Below, one piece after another: positions 27,391-37,801 of a stretch of 64,000 bases of DNA. Made by a program: the position numbers and the translations under genes. How positions within the stretch are numbered: position 1 is the stretch's first letter; the number at the start of each line of letters is the position of its first letter. A model generated the notes under the pieces. That model searched no databases and was not told the DNA's origin. It worked only from the letters and a program-made list of their open reading frames with translations. Source of the stretch: Fratercula arctica (Eukaryota > Chordata > Aves > Charadriiformes > Alcidae); NCBI GenBank assembly GCA_947846985.1, contig CANTUZ010000005.1, positions 24,276,389 through 24,340,388 of the forward strand, given 5' to 3'.

Positions 27391-27580
27391 TCGTGCCTTT
27401 TTTTCCTCCCTGCCTGACACCCCAGGGAGATGTTTACAGTAATGAATTCAGTTGATAGCCATCTCTCTCTCTCCTGGAGTCCCTCCCACATTTGTAGTTT
27501 AAAGAATGCTTGGAAGGCAGGGCTGCAACCTAAAGCTTTCCAAGAGGCAAAGTCAGGCTAGGTTTTCTCTTTTTCTTTCT

Positions 27581-27612
27581 TTCCTTTTTTTTTTTTTTTC
27601 TTTTTTTTTTTT
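27581..27612 (+). repeat. T-rich homopolymer tract
   Basis: Two T runs separated by single C bases, part of a pyrimidine-rich stretch from about 27562 to 27617 between two CpG-rich segments. Confidence 0.75.
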
Positions 27613-27639
27613 CCTCTCGCTTTTAACCCACTGCTTGCT

Positions 27640-28030
27640 GAGGGCAGTTTAACGAGCTCCGTCCCTTTGGACTCGCCCTACTCTCGGCGAGGGGAACCAA
27701 GCGGGCGGCGCTGCCTGGGGAAGTGGGGGGGGGGGGTGGGGGGTGGGGACGGACAGCCCCCGGACCCCCGCCCCGCCTCACCGCGGAGCCCGCCGGGTCG
27801 GGGCTGCGGGAAAGGAAGGTGCGGATATCGCCGCCCTTCGCGGCGGGGCTGCCGCGGTCCCGCTGCTCTGGGGACTCTCGGGGTGTATCGGAAGGGAAGG
27901 CGTGGAATGAGCTGAAAAACTCCCCGAGCTGCCGTCCTAGCTGGGAGATGTCCTCGCTAGCAGTAATTACAGCCGTGCTCTCCACCAACATGGCGATATT
28001 TCATGTGCAGCCACCGACAAGCCCGCCTCC
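27640..28030. promoter_or_regulatory. Second CpG-rich segment with YY1-like and Sp1-like sites
   Basis: CpG-dense sequence containing a GC box (27766-27777, ccccgccccgcc), a 24-base G-rich run (27725-27748), a TAATTA homeodomain core near 27964 and CAACATGGCGATATT at 27987-28001. The last resembles the YY1 consensus (AANATGGCG) found at many housekeeping transcription starts. The same ATGGCG region on the other strand supplies a GCC-ATG Kozak context for a 122-codon minus-strand frame. That frame runs mostly through Pro/Gly/Arg low complexity and is not called as coding. This segment probably belongs to the same promoter region as the main island. Confidence 0.5.
27725..27748 (+). repeat. G-rich run, quadruplex pattern
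   Basis: Thirteen or so G, then T, six G, T and four G. It is likely to form a G-quadruplex and is prone to sequencing length errors. Confidence 0.8.
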
Positions 28031-28779
28031 CCCACCCCCTTCTTTCCTTCTCCTTCCCCCCTTGCGAACTTTTAGGTAGGCAATAGCAGCACTGAATAAA
28101 TATAACATAGAATAAAAGAAAGTCCAACCCTCAGGGAAGAGACGGACCTCCTTTAGTATTCCGTCTGATTTCCATCATCAGTCAGAAAGACTTAAAACCG
28201 CTGGAGAAACCACCTTTTGCCCTAAAGCGGTAACAAGCGCTCCCCTCCCCCCCCCGTCTCCTGCAGCACATTCAGTGCGTGTGCGTGTTCCTGTGTGTGT
28301 ATATACATCCCGGTCTGTCTGCGCTTGTTTCGGGGTAACCCTTCCCCCGCCGCCCAGTTCCCTGGTAAGCTACTGCCTTGTCCTGACAAGTCCTTTTAAA
28401 GGTAATACTATTTAAAACCGAGAAGCACTTGAGCCATAGGATACAGTCGTCAAGGTAGGACGTGGGGTGTGCGAAGAGAATTTGCCTCGGACTCCCCCGT
28501 TAGTAAAGAAAATGCACAATACGTCTTTTCCTGCGAGTTACTTTAAGAGAGGGGCTGGGGAGGGATGGAGGAGAGAAGAGGAGAGCTGATCAATGCCATG
28601 TGTCGAGGAAACAGAAAAAGCAACTGAAATGCGTCGGGGTTTGCTTCCCCCTCACCCCCGGCTGCTCACTAGCTTGCGTTTTCTTTCTAGCTTGCTCAGC
28701 CGTACCTCAAAAGCTGAATCACTCGCCATTGTCTCCGCATCTCCTTCGCCCTTCGCTTGGGGGGGGGCTAAATTATTCA
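28031..28779. other. Inter-island segment
   Basis: Moderate GC with few CpG. It holds a C-run (about 28238-28256), a GT-rich patch (about 28275-28305) and a donor-like CTG|GTAAGC near 28364. A run of nine G lies near 28760. No coding exon is recognisable. Confidence 0.45.
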
Positions 28780-29345
28780 AGACTTCAAAGGCTTAACAAG
28801 CCGTACCCAGGAGCCCGTCGCGGAGCCCCGACGAGGGTCAGCCCTGCCGCGCTGTGCTCGGCGCTGCTCCTGCCCCCCGGCCCTGCTCTCCACCCCCTGC
28901 TTAAGAGAGCCCCCGCGTACTGATAGCCCCGAGGCGAGCCGCGCTGCCCGCCCGCTCAGAGAAAAGGTTGTGCCTTCACCTACGCGGATGCGCAGAGCGA
29001 TGGGCGGAAGGGGGGGGGGGTGGTTGCGCGTAAGGGGGAGCGCAGGTAGCCCGGCGTTTTTCACGGGACTCGGCCAGGGGAAAGGTGTTGAGGACGAGAC
29101 CCCGCTCCCCTCCCGGAACCGCTGCCTCGGGGGCCGGGACTTGCTCTGGGCCCCCGGGGTGGAAGGGAGGGAGTCCGGGGCCCCCCGCGGGGCTGAGCCG
29201 GCCGGGAAGGAGCGGGTCCGGCACGGGTCAGACCCGGGGGGGGAGCCTGTGTCCCCGGCTCGGAGAAGGGGCTGCTCTGAAGTCCAGTCTATGCTTGCAG
29301 CTCCCAGCTGGTCCCGAGGGATGAAAGGATCAGGAGCCCCGTAGG
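28780..29345. promoter_or_regulatory. Third CpG-rich segment
   Basis: CpG-dense, G-rich on the + strand, with several runs of five or more G (near 29010, 29150 and 29240). Open frames on both strands here are GC-driven. It is separated from the main island by about 1.6 kb of weaker CpG content, so it is either part of one broad island or an alternative promoter. The direction of transcription cannot be told. Confidence 0.5.
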
Positions 29346-29414
29346 GTCCAAAGGCGAATGAAAAACCTTTTTCAAAGGCTGTTCTGGGTCCTTTTTGACT
29401 GTTTAAGACCTGTC

Positions 29415-29438
29415 TTTTTTTTTTTTTTTTTTTTTTTT
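29415..29438 (+). repeat. Poly(T), about 24 bases
   Basis: Uninterrupted T run immediately downstream of the third CpG-rich segment; no mobile element recognised beside it. Confidence 0.85.
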
Positions 29439-30877
29439 AAGGCTCTGTATACTTTTCAGAGCACTTATTTGTGCATAATTTATGTCTCTTTCCCGAAGCT
29501 GATGGACAATCGGTGCATTTTCTCGTGAGAAAAATCCCCCTTATAAGTCTCTCTCACCCTCTGTTCCCTCATCCCTTCTTTCTCCACATCCCCGATATTG
29601 GCAACCTGTCGGCAACACATAAGGCAGAGCAGACCTTTGTCGATTCCAGGCATTTCTGCCCCTAATGCCCACTACCACGGAGGAAAGTGTGAATGCTAAA
29701 AAATTCTGCAAGGCTGCAGGCTGCTGCCCTGCCCCACAGGCTCAGAGAGGTTAGGAGGAATTATTCCTGTCCCCCTCCCTGGCCCTGGCCCTTCAATCCA
29801 CCCACCCTTCAAATCACAGAAAGATACTCAGGACACACTTTGGTCAAATCAAGATTGTGTCAATCCAGAAAGTGACTTAACTAGCTGTTACCTGCTCCTG
29901 TGGAGGTAGGTCCTCCTTGGTAGGTCACCCAAAGCCCACTGGGTCCGGCAGGTTGAAAGGGGAGAAAGTGGCAGAACAGCTGGGTTCCGGCATGGTATTA
30001 TTTTAGGGATCACCACCAAGGTCTCTGTTTTCCATAGCTGCCAATGGTCACCATCACCCAAAGTTTCTCTCAAGGAAAGGAGGAAGGAAATTTTCTTTCC
30101 AAGCTGCTGTCCAGCCGGTCATTTGACCCTGACACCCACCGATGACACTGAAGAACACCCTGCTAAAGCAGTTAAACGCCTCGTAATTTCCTTTCTTCTA
30201 TTTCCCCCGGCGGCTCCGGCACAACGCCACAGAGCGATCTTATCGCCGTGTGATCATTATTCACTGGTGACAACCAGAGATGCAGAGCTCCTAAGTGAGG
30301 GTGACAGATTTCAAACGTGGGGCTGCAGCATACTCAGCCTCAGACATATTCTTCCTCAAACTTTGCCTAGCAAGCAAGTCAGCGGCTTAACCCTTTGCAG
30401 CCCTTTCTCTCGCCTGGGCACCGAGACCTCAGCCCATGGGGGAGCGCTTATTTGAGAGGAACCACAGCGCACACGACTGCTTGGCTGGGGACTTTTTATT
30501 ACGTGTCATTTTCTATTCGTGATTATTTTCAGTTGAAACAAATCAGAACCGCCAGCTCTGGGGAGCAGTTGGAGAGCTGAATACTTCTCCTCTGTGGTTA
30601 GGGGCTGGAAAAATCCTCTTGGCAAAGCGGATCTCTTGGGGACTCACCTGTGGTCCCTACTTTGTCACCGAGTCTGGTATGCAAACTGTCACACACATCG
30701 CATGAATCCCTCTCACACATGCATATACAGAGCTGCTGCACTTTCCTCACTCAGCATGGTGTGGCTGAAAGTATAGATCCGAAAGTGCTATTTCACTCAG
30801 ACTTCCAGATTCAACTCATTTACAGGTTATTAATAACAGCAGAGAAAGGAGCAAGCAAGAAAGAAACATATTTCCAT

Positions 30878-30912
30878 GGGGGGGAAAAAAAAAAAAAAAA
30901 AAAAAAAAAAAA
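30878..30912 (+). repeat. G7-A28 homopolymer junction
   Basis: Seven G followed directly by 28 A, then GAAAGAAAAA. All-purine strand of about 45 bases. A spurious Lys-rich open frame runs through it. Confidence 0.85.
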
Positions 30913-31651
30913 GAAAGAAAAATAAAGCCTTTTTCACACATGCACTTCGTAGTCAAAGGAAATATTTACCACCAGCAAACTCCAGCATGTCAGAACATGG
31001 TTCCTCCGAAGCAGAAGAGAGCCTTAAAAATGACAGAAAAAGCATGTGCAATTCAAAGATGAAATGAAGTGCATGAAAGCTTTCCAAACTCAGTACCACC
31101 AGCTCGGAGACTGATGTCAAGACAACGCTGCAGCACTGTAACATGAAGATGTAGAGAGGGAAGCAAGGAAATTAGCAGAGTCCATTGGATTTCTAATATC
31201 CATTTATATATATTTTTTCAGTAAGTTATGGTGTTTCTGTCACCCTTCTTTACCCCCCTTCCCCCCCCAAAAAAAAAGAGGGCGGACCTCTAACTGCAGC
31301 TGAGCGACACTGAGAGCCCGGACGTGGGATGGACTGCTGGGAGCTCCAGAGCCCCAGTGGCCACGCAGTAGGAAGGACACGGAGGCAGGTCGGTGCGTGT
31401 GAAGGGGAATCTGACAGCTCTCTTCAGTAAATGTGTAAGATAAGGCTGGACAAGGAAGAAGTATAATCCTACAGTAAGCAAACGGGCAGGAAAAAAAGTG
31501 ATTCTCCTCCCACTCGCATTTCTAAGTTTCGAATTTAAGCACAACAATCAAATAAACCTCCTTTGAAGTGCACCACCCCACCCCACCCACCCCCCTCCAG
31601 CCCCTCTCCAAAAAAAAAGCAGACCCTTCAGGCATTGCATATATCCCTGTC

Positions 31652-31661
31652 CTATTTATAA
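31652..31661. promoter_or_regulatory. TATA box / MEF2-type site at the edge of a GC-rich block
   Basis: The decamer CTATTTATAA fits the MEF2 consensus YTAWWWWTAR on both strands. Its reverse complement, TTATAAATAG, also contains a perfect TATAAATA box. GC-rich DNA lies on the high-coordinate side and AT-richer DNA on the low side. Read as a TATA box on the - strand, a start would be expected near 31625. Read as the weaker TATTTATAA on the + strand, a start would fall near 31683-31690. Dual TATA/MEF2 use is known at muscle and neuronal promoters. Whether it acts here is inference. Confidence 0.4.
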
Positions 31662-31905
31662 CAGCGGGTGACAGGAGCGGAGAGGGTGACAAGACCTGAC
31701 CGACCGAGGTTTCCTAGGCGGGAGGAGAGCTGCCACAGGCGCGCAGCGGGGAGCTCCGCGGGCGCGGAGCGGGGCCGCCTGCACGTCCCGCGGCGCGGCC
31801 AAGGTGGCAGCAGAGCACAGCGCTAGGATGCTCGGATGCTCGGCGGCCGGCGCCGGAGTCGCAGCGGGGGGGAAAATTCCCCCGTTTTCTCCCTCCAACA
31901 CGCTC
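31662..31905. promoter_or_regulatory. Small CpG-rich block, possible alternative promoter
   Basis: About 240 bp of CpG-dense sequence (cgcgcagcg, ccgcgggcgcgg, cccgcggcgcgg, ggcggccggcgccgg) isolated from the main islands by over 2 kb. It includes a tandem duplication of GGATGCTC near 31825-31842. Together with the adjacent TATA/MEF2-like decamer this resembles a compact promoter. It has no splice donor that stands out and no coding potential I trust. Confidence 0.45.
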
Positions 31906-31984
31906 TGTTTAAACCGGTAACCCCCTCACCCCCCACTTTCAGTCCTGATTATACTCTGATTACGTGAACTTCAAACACATAACA

Positions 31985-32019
31985 CCCCCCCCCCCCCCCA
32001 AAAAAAAAAAAAAAAAAAA
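31985..32019 (+). repeat. C15-A20 homopolymer junction
   Basis: Fifteen C followed directly by about twenty A. The lengths are prone to assembly and sequencing error. A similar shorter C-run/A-run junction lies at about 31261-31278. Confidence 0.85.
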
Positions 32020-32510
32020 GTGTGAAACCTATTTATTTACTTTCAAACTGCTTTGCATGGTTGAAAGGCTGTGAACTGAAAGGTGAATATAGAAATGTAT
32101 TCTCTTTAAATCATCTGTGATCATACAAGATGGCTAGCCCGGAGTGATGGTCCACTGATCCGTAATACAATCTCACTTATTTTAAAGAGAATATGAAATG
32201 GGGTAACATTAAGAAAGATTATAAAAATGAAAGTCTCACTTTCAATATTTTATTTTTTTTCCCCCAGCTATGTTGTTAGAACGACTTCTACAGCTTGCAA
32301 GAGAGAGGACAAAAGGAGCTGGAAGTAGTTCCATAACTGGGAGGCTGCTCTAAAAGATACTGAATAATCTAAATTTTTGTCAGTAATGTCAAATTTTGGA
32401 CCAGGCCTTAAATTCATGCAGCCATCAGAAGATAAAAAACTCAAAGTGGATTCTTCATCAAATTTAGGCAAAATAAGTTTATTTTATTTTATTTTTTTAA
32501 ATGTTTTGAG

Positions 32511-32562
32511 GAAGGGAAGGGAAGGGAAGGGAAAAGAAAGGAAGGGAAAGGAAGGGAAAGGA
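32511..32562 (+). repeat. (GAAGG/GAAAG)n purine microsatellite
   Basis: About 52 bp of pentameric GAAGG units with GAAAG variants, preceded by a (TTTTA)n-like T-rich stretch at about 32480-32500. It encodes the spurious Gly-Lys-Glu repeats of an open frame here. Confidence 0.85.
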
Positions 32563-35500
32563 ATTTTCTCTGACATCTCACTTCTATGGTGAGCTTAAAA
32601 TAAAAGTCCCGTACTGGTTCTGAAACAGACTTTGGCAAAGTTTGTGACATGACTTGAATGGTTGATTTCTACCATTTTGGAATGTAGGGATTGGATTTAA
32701 TTTCCAAATAAAATTACTAATAAAACTTAAGTGTGCCATTGGACTGTCCTTGTTTGTGATCTGTCTCTTCAGCTCTTTATTCCCTCCCCCTTTTCCTTCA
32801 GTCCACTGTTACCTTCTTTTTTTTTTTTACTTGTATATATCATTAGACATCACCTTGTAATAGTATGCATAATGCCTTGGGTTGCTGCACTTTATAGCCC
32901 TGACCTAGTAGAGGCTCTCCCTTCTTTCCTCCAAGGGATTTCTGCATTTAGCTTTTGACAGTATCATGATAAACTATTTCTGTGGATTGCCTTTGGCCAT
33001 CCTTCACTGTCTTGTCCCAGGAGACATAGGAATCCAGGAGTCTTATGGATGTTCCAAGGTTTTTTCTTTGCAGCCTCTTTGTCAAGTTGATTTCCAATAA
33101 AACCAGGAAATAAGCTGGTCAAAATCTGTTGATTTTTTTTTTTTTTTCCTTCTGAGTACTTTAGAGACTCATGTCAAATTTTGTTCAAATCAAAATAGTT
33201 CCACCCAGATGCCATCTGATAGACGTGTTGGAAACAGATAGATAAATAAGTAAGACAGGAAGACTGGTCTGTAACATTTTCTTATATTTGAAGCAATAAA
33301 AAGTCTATTTTTCTGACCACACTTTGTGACCAAAGTAAACTATGACAAATTGCGTCACATGTTGTGCCATCTCATTTTAAGTAAAAAGTTCTGCAAGGAA
33401 GACAAAATTCTCTGTATAAGTTTCTGGTTGCTCATCTTAATGTACATGCTGCACATTTGTGCACAAGTTGCACAAATATAAATAATTCAGCCAACGAGTA
33501 ATTGCATCTGATGAAATTCAGGTAACTGAGATGGCTAAACCATAACTGACGTAAGAATCTGGCTGTCATTAAACATTGTTATGCATTGGTTCTTTGTTTT
33601 TTTCATATATGTAAAATGCAAGGGAAACATAGAATGACACGAAAAGCAACGGGGTGAAATCAACACACATAAGAAAAAAAAAATTACAGTTGACTATTTA
33701 CTTAACTGTAGTGGGAATGGAAGGTGTAAGTAGAACCTTGTGAATAGCATACAAATGGCCTGGGTGAGTTGTTTCTTTAACAGATTCTAAGTAAAATCAT
33801 TATGGTCCTTTTCATTGTCATAGCCAGCTTTTAAAATAAAGGAAATTTTGCCATCTCTGGTTTTGTGACTGATCTTTTACCTTTCTGGAAAAAAAATGCA
33901 CACACTTCTATCAGACATATTCTAGCTGTACTATATAGAACCGAAACACTACCTCAGTGGAAGTTACACAGCGTTCATTAAGTTGCCCCTTATGCGTTCA
34001 TCACTCTTCTTTTATTCTAAGTGGAGAAGGCTAGAAGGCAGACTATCAATCTACTCTAGAAAAAGCATCACTTTCTGATTGCAAGGCCATCTGCCCCATC
34101 TCCCAAGGGGCCTCAAGAGCTCACTCATTCTAATTTTCTACTGATTAAAAAACCAGATTCATTTGTACTTTCTTATCCACAGGTTCAGCAAGCTAAAATA
34201 ATTTTTTCACTTTTGTCTCTGTCAAGTCCATTTCTGTAACTTTTTATATTTTCAAGGGGATGGTTACAATTATGGAAGAGTCCCTCTAAATGGTCTAAGA
34301 GGATCCAGTTTTCTTTCAGTTTCAGAATTACGAGGATTTATAAAAGTTGGATAGGAGACAATTATTTTAAAACAACTAGCCTGCCCAAATTCTCTCTATA
34401 TTATTTAAAGAGATAACATGAAAAAATTGCTGCAGTGTATTACATAGACCCCAGGGCTCATGGGATTGTTCTTACAGCTTTACAGCTGCTTCATTTCCAT
34501 GCAGCAGTTTATGCAAGACTAGCAAACTTTGTTCTACAATGTTTTAAAAAACCTTAAGCTCTATCTGTTGTTAAACAACTGTTGTTAAACCTCTTTCAAT
34601 TCCAGTATAAGCTAATTATGTGTAATGGGATACAAAGGAGAGTGTAGATTTTCTATTGAAATTTATTGATTTTTGCTTTTTCTGGATTAATCCCTTGATT
34701 ATGATAAAGAGGTAATGCCATTTTGTGAAGCCTTTTCTAATTCTTCCTGTGTATTTATTTTAGAACATTTTGTTGCAAAAGGGATAGGTGAAAAGGAAAA
34801 TTGGTTTCAATTACCCAAAGAAGAAGGTATAAAGACATTGCCTTGGCCATCAAGGTCAAGAATCAGAGGCTATGTTGATTATACCTCCACACTTAGAAAT
34901 AAACGAGCAAAAGTCTTTGCATGTTGCTGTGATGGAAGATCCCCTTTTCAGGGTCTATTACCAGAGGGCAGAAGAGGATGTCACTGTGGTACGGACTGAT
35001 CACCTGAAAGGAAAGCGAAAAAAAAAAACCCAAACCCAGGCAGAATGACTAGGCAGATGGTATCTGTTTTGAATCCTGATAAATTGGCAGTAAGCTTTCA
35101 GGTCTTTGAGAGGATTTTGAGGCATTGAAAATATCTTGTGAAACCATTTGTCTTGCTCTTCAGCAGTGCAAAGCACCCACATCACAGATTTGTGGACTGA
35201 GGGGGATAGGAAGGTTGTCACAGCAGTCAACACCTCTTCATCAGTTTTGAAACACAGGGCACGAGCTTCAATTTGTTTAGTCCTAAACTTTTTCTGAGGA
35301 TCTAGTAAAAGCGAGCTCATGCCACTTCAATAATCTCTTTATGAAAAGGAATGCATTGCCTTTTAGACACAGGGGAAACGTTGTTAGAAGGAACAAGGAT
35401 CTCTGATGAGATCTACTGAACCTGTGAAAGATTCAGCATCCATCCAGGTAACCATGGCCTGCTGGCAGAGAAATAGAAGGGATATGCTTTAATGAGGGAT

Positions 35501-35966
35501 GTGTGCGGTGTGGAAGCAGAAATGCCCTGCTGAAAGGTACAAGGCTACTCACTACATCGATGCTATGAAGAATATTTAGTTGCTAGTACCAATAGGTTTT
35601 TTCTTAATTTCATTCCCATATTATAGCAGAACTGGGAAAGGTACTAGAATTATTTAATGAGTGGGATACTGTAGGAACCTGTCTAGTGAGAAAACCCATC
35701 CGCAGAATGGCACCAGCATTGCAAATTTAGGGTGAGTTTAATTCAGCTAGGGGTGATTGTTAGGAAATTCCACCACTCTTTGTTTTCCATTTTGCAGTCT
35801 TCACAATTCTCAAGACCTTGAACAGTCGCTGGGGAATGACTTATATCAGCTTTGTGTGTACTATATTCGTTCAGCCTGTGAGAGACTGATGATCATTTTG
35901 TATAAAGGAAACAGCCCTATGCAAAGGCAGCAGCACATGGGAAGGTTTTTCTGGACAACTTCTTCA

Positions 35967-35967
<1 letters not shown>
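32563..35967. other. Gene-free AT-rich DNA
   Basis: No exon, RNA gene or element recognised with confidence. Two moderately long open frames, a 94-codon + frame at 34715-34999 and a 106-codon - frame at 35000-35320, are back to back but have no recognisable domain or splice context. The minus one contains a stretch (FKTDEEVLTAV) faintly like the C-terminal tail of mariner-type transposases, but nothing of the catalytic region is present on its 5' side. Confidence 0.5.

Positions 35968-36015
<48 letters not shown>
35968..36015 (+). repeat. (ATT)16 microsatellite
   Basis: Forty-eight bases of perfect ATT trinucleotide. The poly-Tyr open frame that crosses it is an artefact of the repeat. Confidence 0.95.
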
Positions 36016-36699
36016 TAAGAAATTGCAGTCTACTTGTTGTTTGTTTTTGACTCAAACAGACCCTTCCTAAGTTCCTGATGGATTTTCTCTTTAGTTACTT
36101 CTGCTTACTGGGTGGTGATAAATTTCATTTGAAATCAACCACGGGCTTACTTAGTTAAACACACCACATGTATAATGTCCTAGGTGGAGTAGTTACGAAG
36201 AAGAGTCAGGAATATACCCCCAGGATAAACAGAACTTTTACTTGTGTCAAAAAATGGTCTTCCGTGCTGTGCCTCAGGCAAAAAGAATACTAAGAAGTTA
36301 AGCTATTCTTGTGGCAGGATTAGAGAAGGCAGTGAAATCCTCCCTGAAGAGAATGAAGAAGCTTGAGTGTGTAATAGTTTATTGGTGACTTTTAGTGAGT
36401 CCAAACAAAATGAGTTAGGGAGAGGACAGTTTTCAGGAATTGACTCATCCATTTTATTTTTGACGCACATGCATGGTTGTCAGCATGCATTCAGCAGAGG
36501 GACAGAATTCTGCAAGCTCAGAGACAAGCTGGATTTTCACTACAGGAACATCTTTGGATTTGTTTTGTGCATTTGCTCAACACAATTTGTCTTACCACTG
36601 TTGAACAAAGTAGGGTAATTGCATACTTCCACTGTCATTGTTCTCGGATTTCTCTGGTCTCTGACTCGTTATTCACTATTGAACATCGCTATGGCCAGC
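36016..36699. other. Gene-free AT-rich DNA
   Basis: No exon, RNA gene or repeat family recognised between the ATT microsatellite and the GC-richer block that follows. Confidence 0.5.
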
Positions 36700-37140
36700 C
36701 TTAGCATCCTCATGATCACTGGCCTATTGCTGGGCTTATTGTCAGGGAGCAGCAAGAGCAAGGCTGCTCCACAGGGGAGGATGAGCTGGGAGTCACGGGT
36801 GTCCCCCGGCAGAGGCAGTGACCTCAGGGAGGTAGGATGGGCAGAGCAGGTGCTGGGGACGGGGTCCATTGACAGTCCCAGACTGGGCAGGGTAGAGAGT
36901 CAGGCTCAGAATCCACACAGGACCAGAGACAGGGCTGGAGAGAAGGCTATCATCGCCTACGTCAAGAGTCCATCCAGAAGACAGGACTGGAGACCTGCAC
37001 ACCTCCAGCAGTGCTCAGGACGGGTCTAGGTGCCAGCCCCAAACTAACACAGAGCCCCTGCACTGGGCGAGAGGGTGTGTGTGGGCTTCCAGGGAGGATG
37101 GACCCAGTCAAGGCCTATGAGTGCCCCTAGGACTCTGACA
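36700..37140. repeat. GC-richer block of unknown origin, possible old retroelement or LTR fragment
   Basis: About 440 bp, richer in G and C than the surroundings, with many imperfect CAGG, CAGGA and GACAG words (aggaccagagacagggctgg, agacaggactggagacctgc). It has sharp compositional edges at both ends. Open frames on both strands (136 codons on +, 66 and 69 on -) follow from the low stop-codon density of such sequence. The texture resembles degenerate GC-rich avian retroelement sequence, but I could not match it to a named family or find paired ends or target-site duplications. Confidence 0.3.
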
Positions 37141-37234
37141 CTTAAGATATTAACCACCAGCAGCTGCACAGCTGACTTACTAAAAACACATAATGCTTCA
37201 TTAGACCAGGTCATAACATCAAGTCTCTGAAGGG

Positions 37235-37801
37235 ATGTTTTATAAGCTCACAAACAACCTTCAGCTCCTTTCTCAGACAGTGATGATTTCACCAATCCAT
37301 ACCAGATATAGTCTAATACAGAGAATATTTGAAAGATACGATTATTCATCTACATGCGAGAAAGCTTTTAAGCTCATTGAAAATAGTATCAATGCTTCAC
37401 TTTTCTTAGTCTTTTTCATTGCTGTACGTGAGATTGGACAGTCTCACAGAGGAGATGAAGTGCTGAAGAGCTGTATCGTGATTTTCCTTGTAATTGATAA
37501 TTTGACAGTGCTAATTTCTAGACTAAGGCGAATCCTTGAGACACTCAGACTTTTGCAGTCACCTAAACTAGAGTGGTATAAGCAATTATTGCTCAAAGCC
37601 CTTTGCTGTGCTCCTGCAGGTACTTCTTGCCCAGCAGGTATTACTGAGATGTATTCTTCAGCATCTGCAGTTGACAGCAAAAGACGTACTACCACTGTCA
37701 AGGGTCAATTTTTAGCTTCCTTTTTTATGCTAGGCTGTAAACTGGTAACTATCAGGAGTTGCTGCCAGTCTAAGAAAGCTCTTCCTGTTGAGAGAAAATG
37801 A
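37235..37801 (+). other. Unexplained 188-codon open frame
   Basis: This is the longest open frame in the window. It lies outside obvious repeats, runs from ATG to TGA and has AT-rich codon use. The predicted product has two hydrophobic stretches, around residues 53-65 (NASLFLVFFIAVR) and 80-92 (CIVIFLVIDNLTV), a basic Leu/Arg-rich segment following the second, and a Cys-containing C-terminal half. No domain is recognised. Acceptor-like and donor-like sequences (ctcctgcag|gtact and cccagcag|gtatt) lie inside it near 37619 and 37638, so it need not be a single-exon gene. It directly follows the GC-richer block at 36.7-37.1 kb and could be part of the same decayed element. Chance is a serious alternative given six frames over 64 kb. 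Confidence 0.12.

Larger units (their letters stand above)
29346..31651. other. Gene-free interval between CpG-rich segments
   Basis: Mixed composition without recognisable exons or transposons. It contains a 24-base T run (29415-29438), a 28-base A run preceded by seven G (30878-30912) and a C-run/A-run junction at about 31254-31278. If a plus-strand gene starts at 26-27 kb this would be intron 1. Confidence 0.5.

Noticed and set aside
27623..29344. Open frames of 79-124 codons in the second and third CpG-rich segments
   Set aside because: Same GC-driven lack of stops; no recognisable protein family, and the products are Pro/Gly/Arg biased.
35000..35320. 106-codon minus-strand frame with a segment (FKTDEEVLTAV) faintly like a mariner transposase tail
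   Set aside because: No catalytic-domain remnants were found upstream on the same strand and no terminal inverted repeats were seen; the resemblance is too short to call.
35757..36050. 97-codon frame with a poly-Tyr run
   Set aside because: The Tyr run is the (ATT)16 microsatellite; the rest shows no family or splice context.
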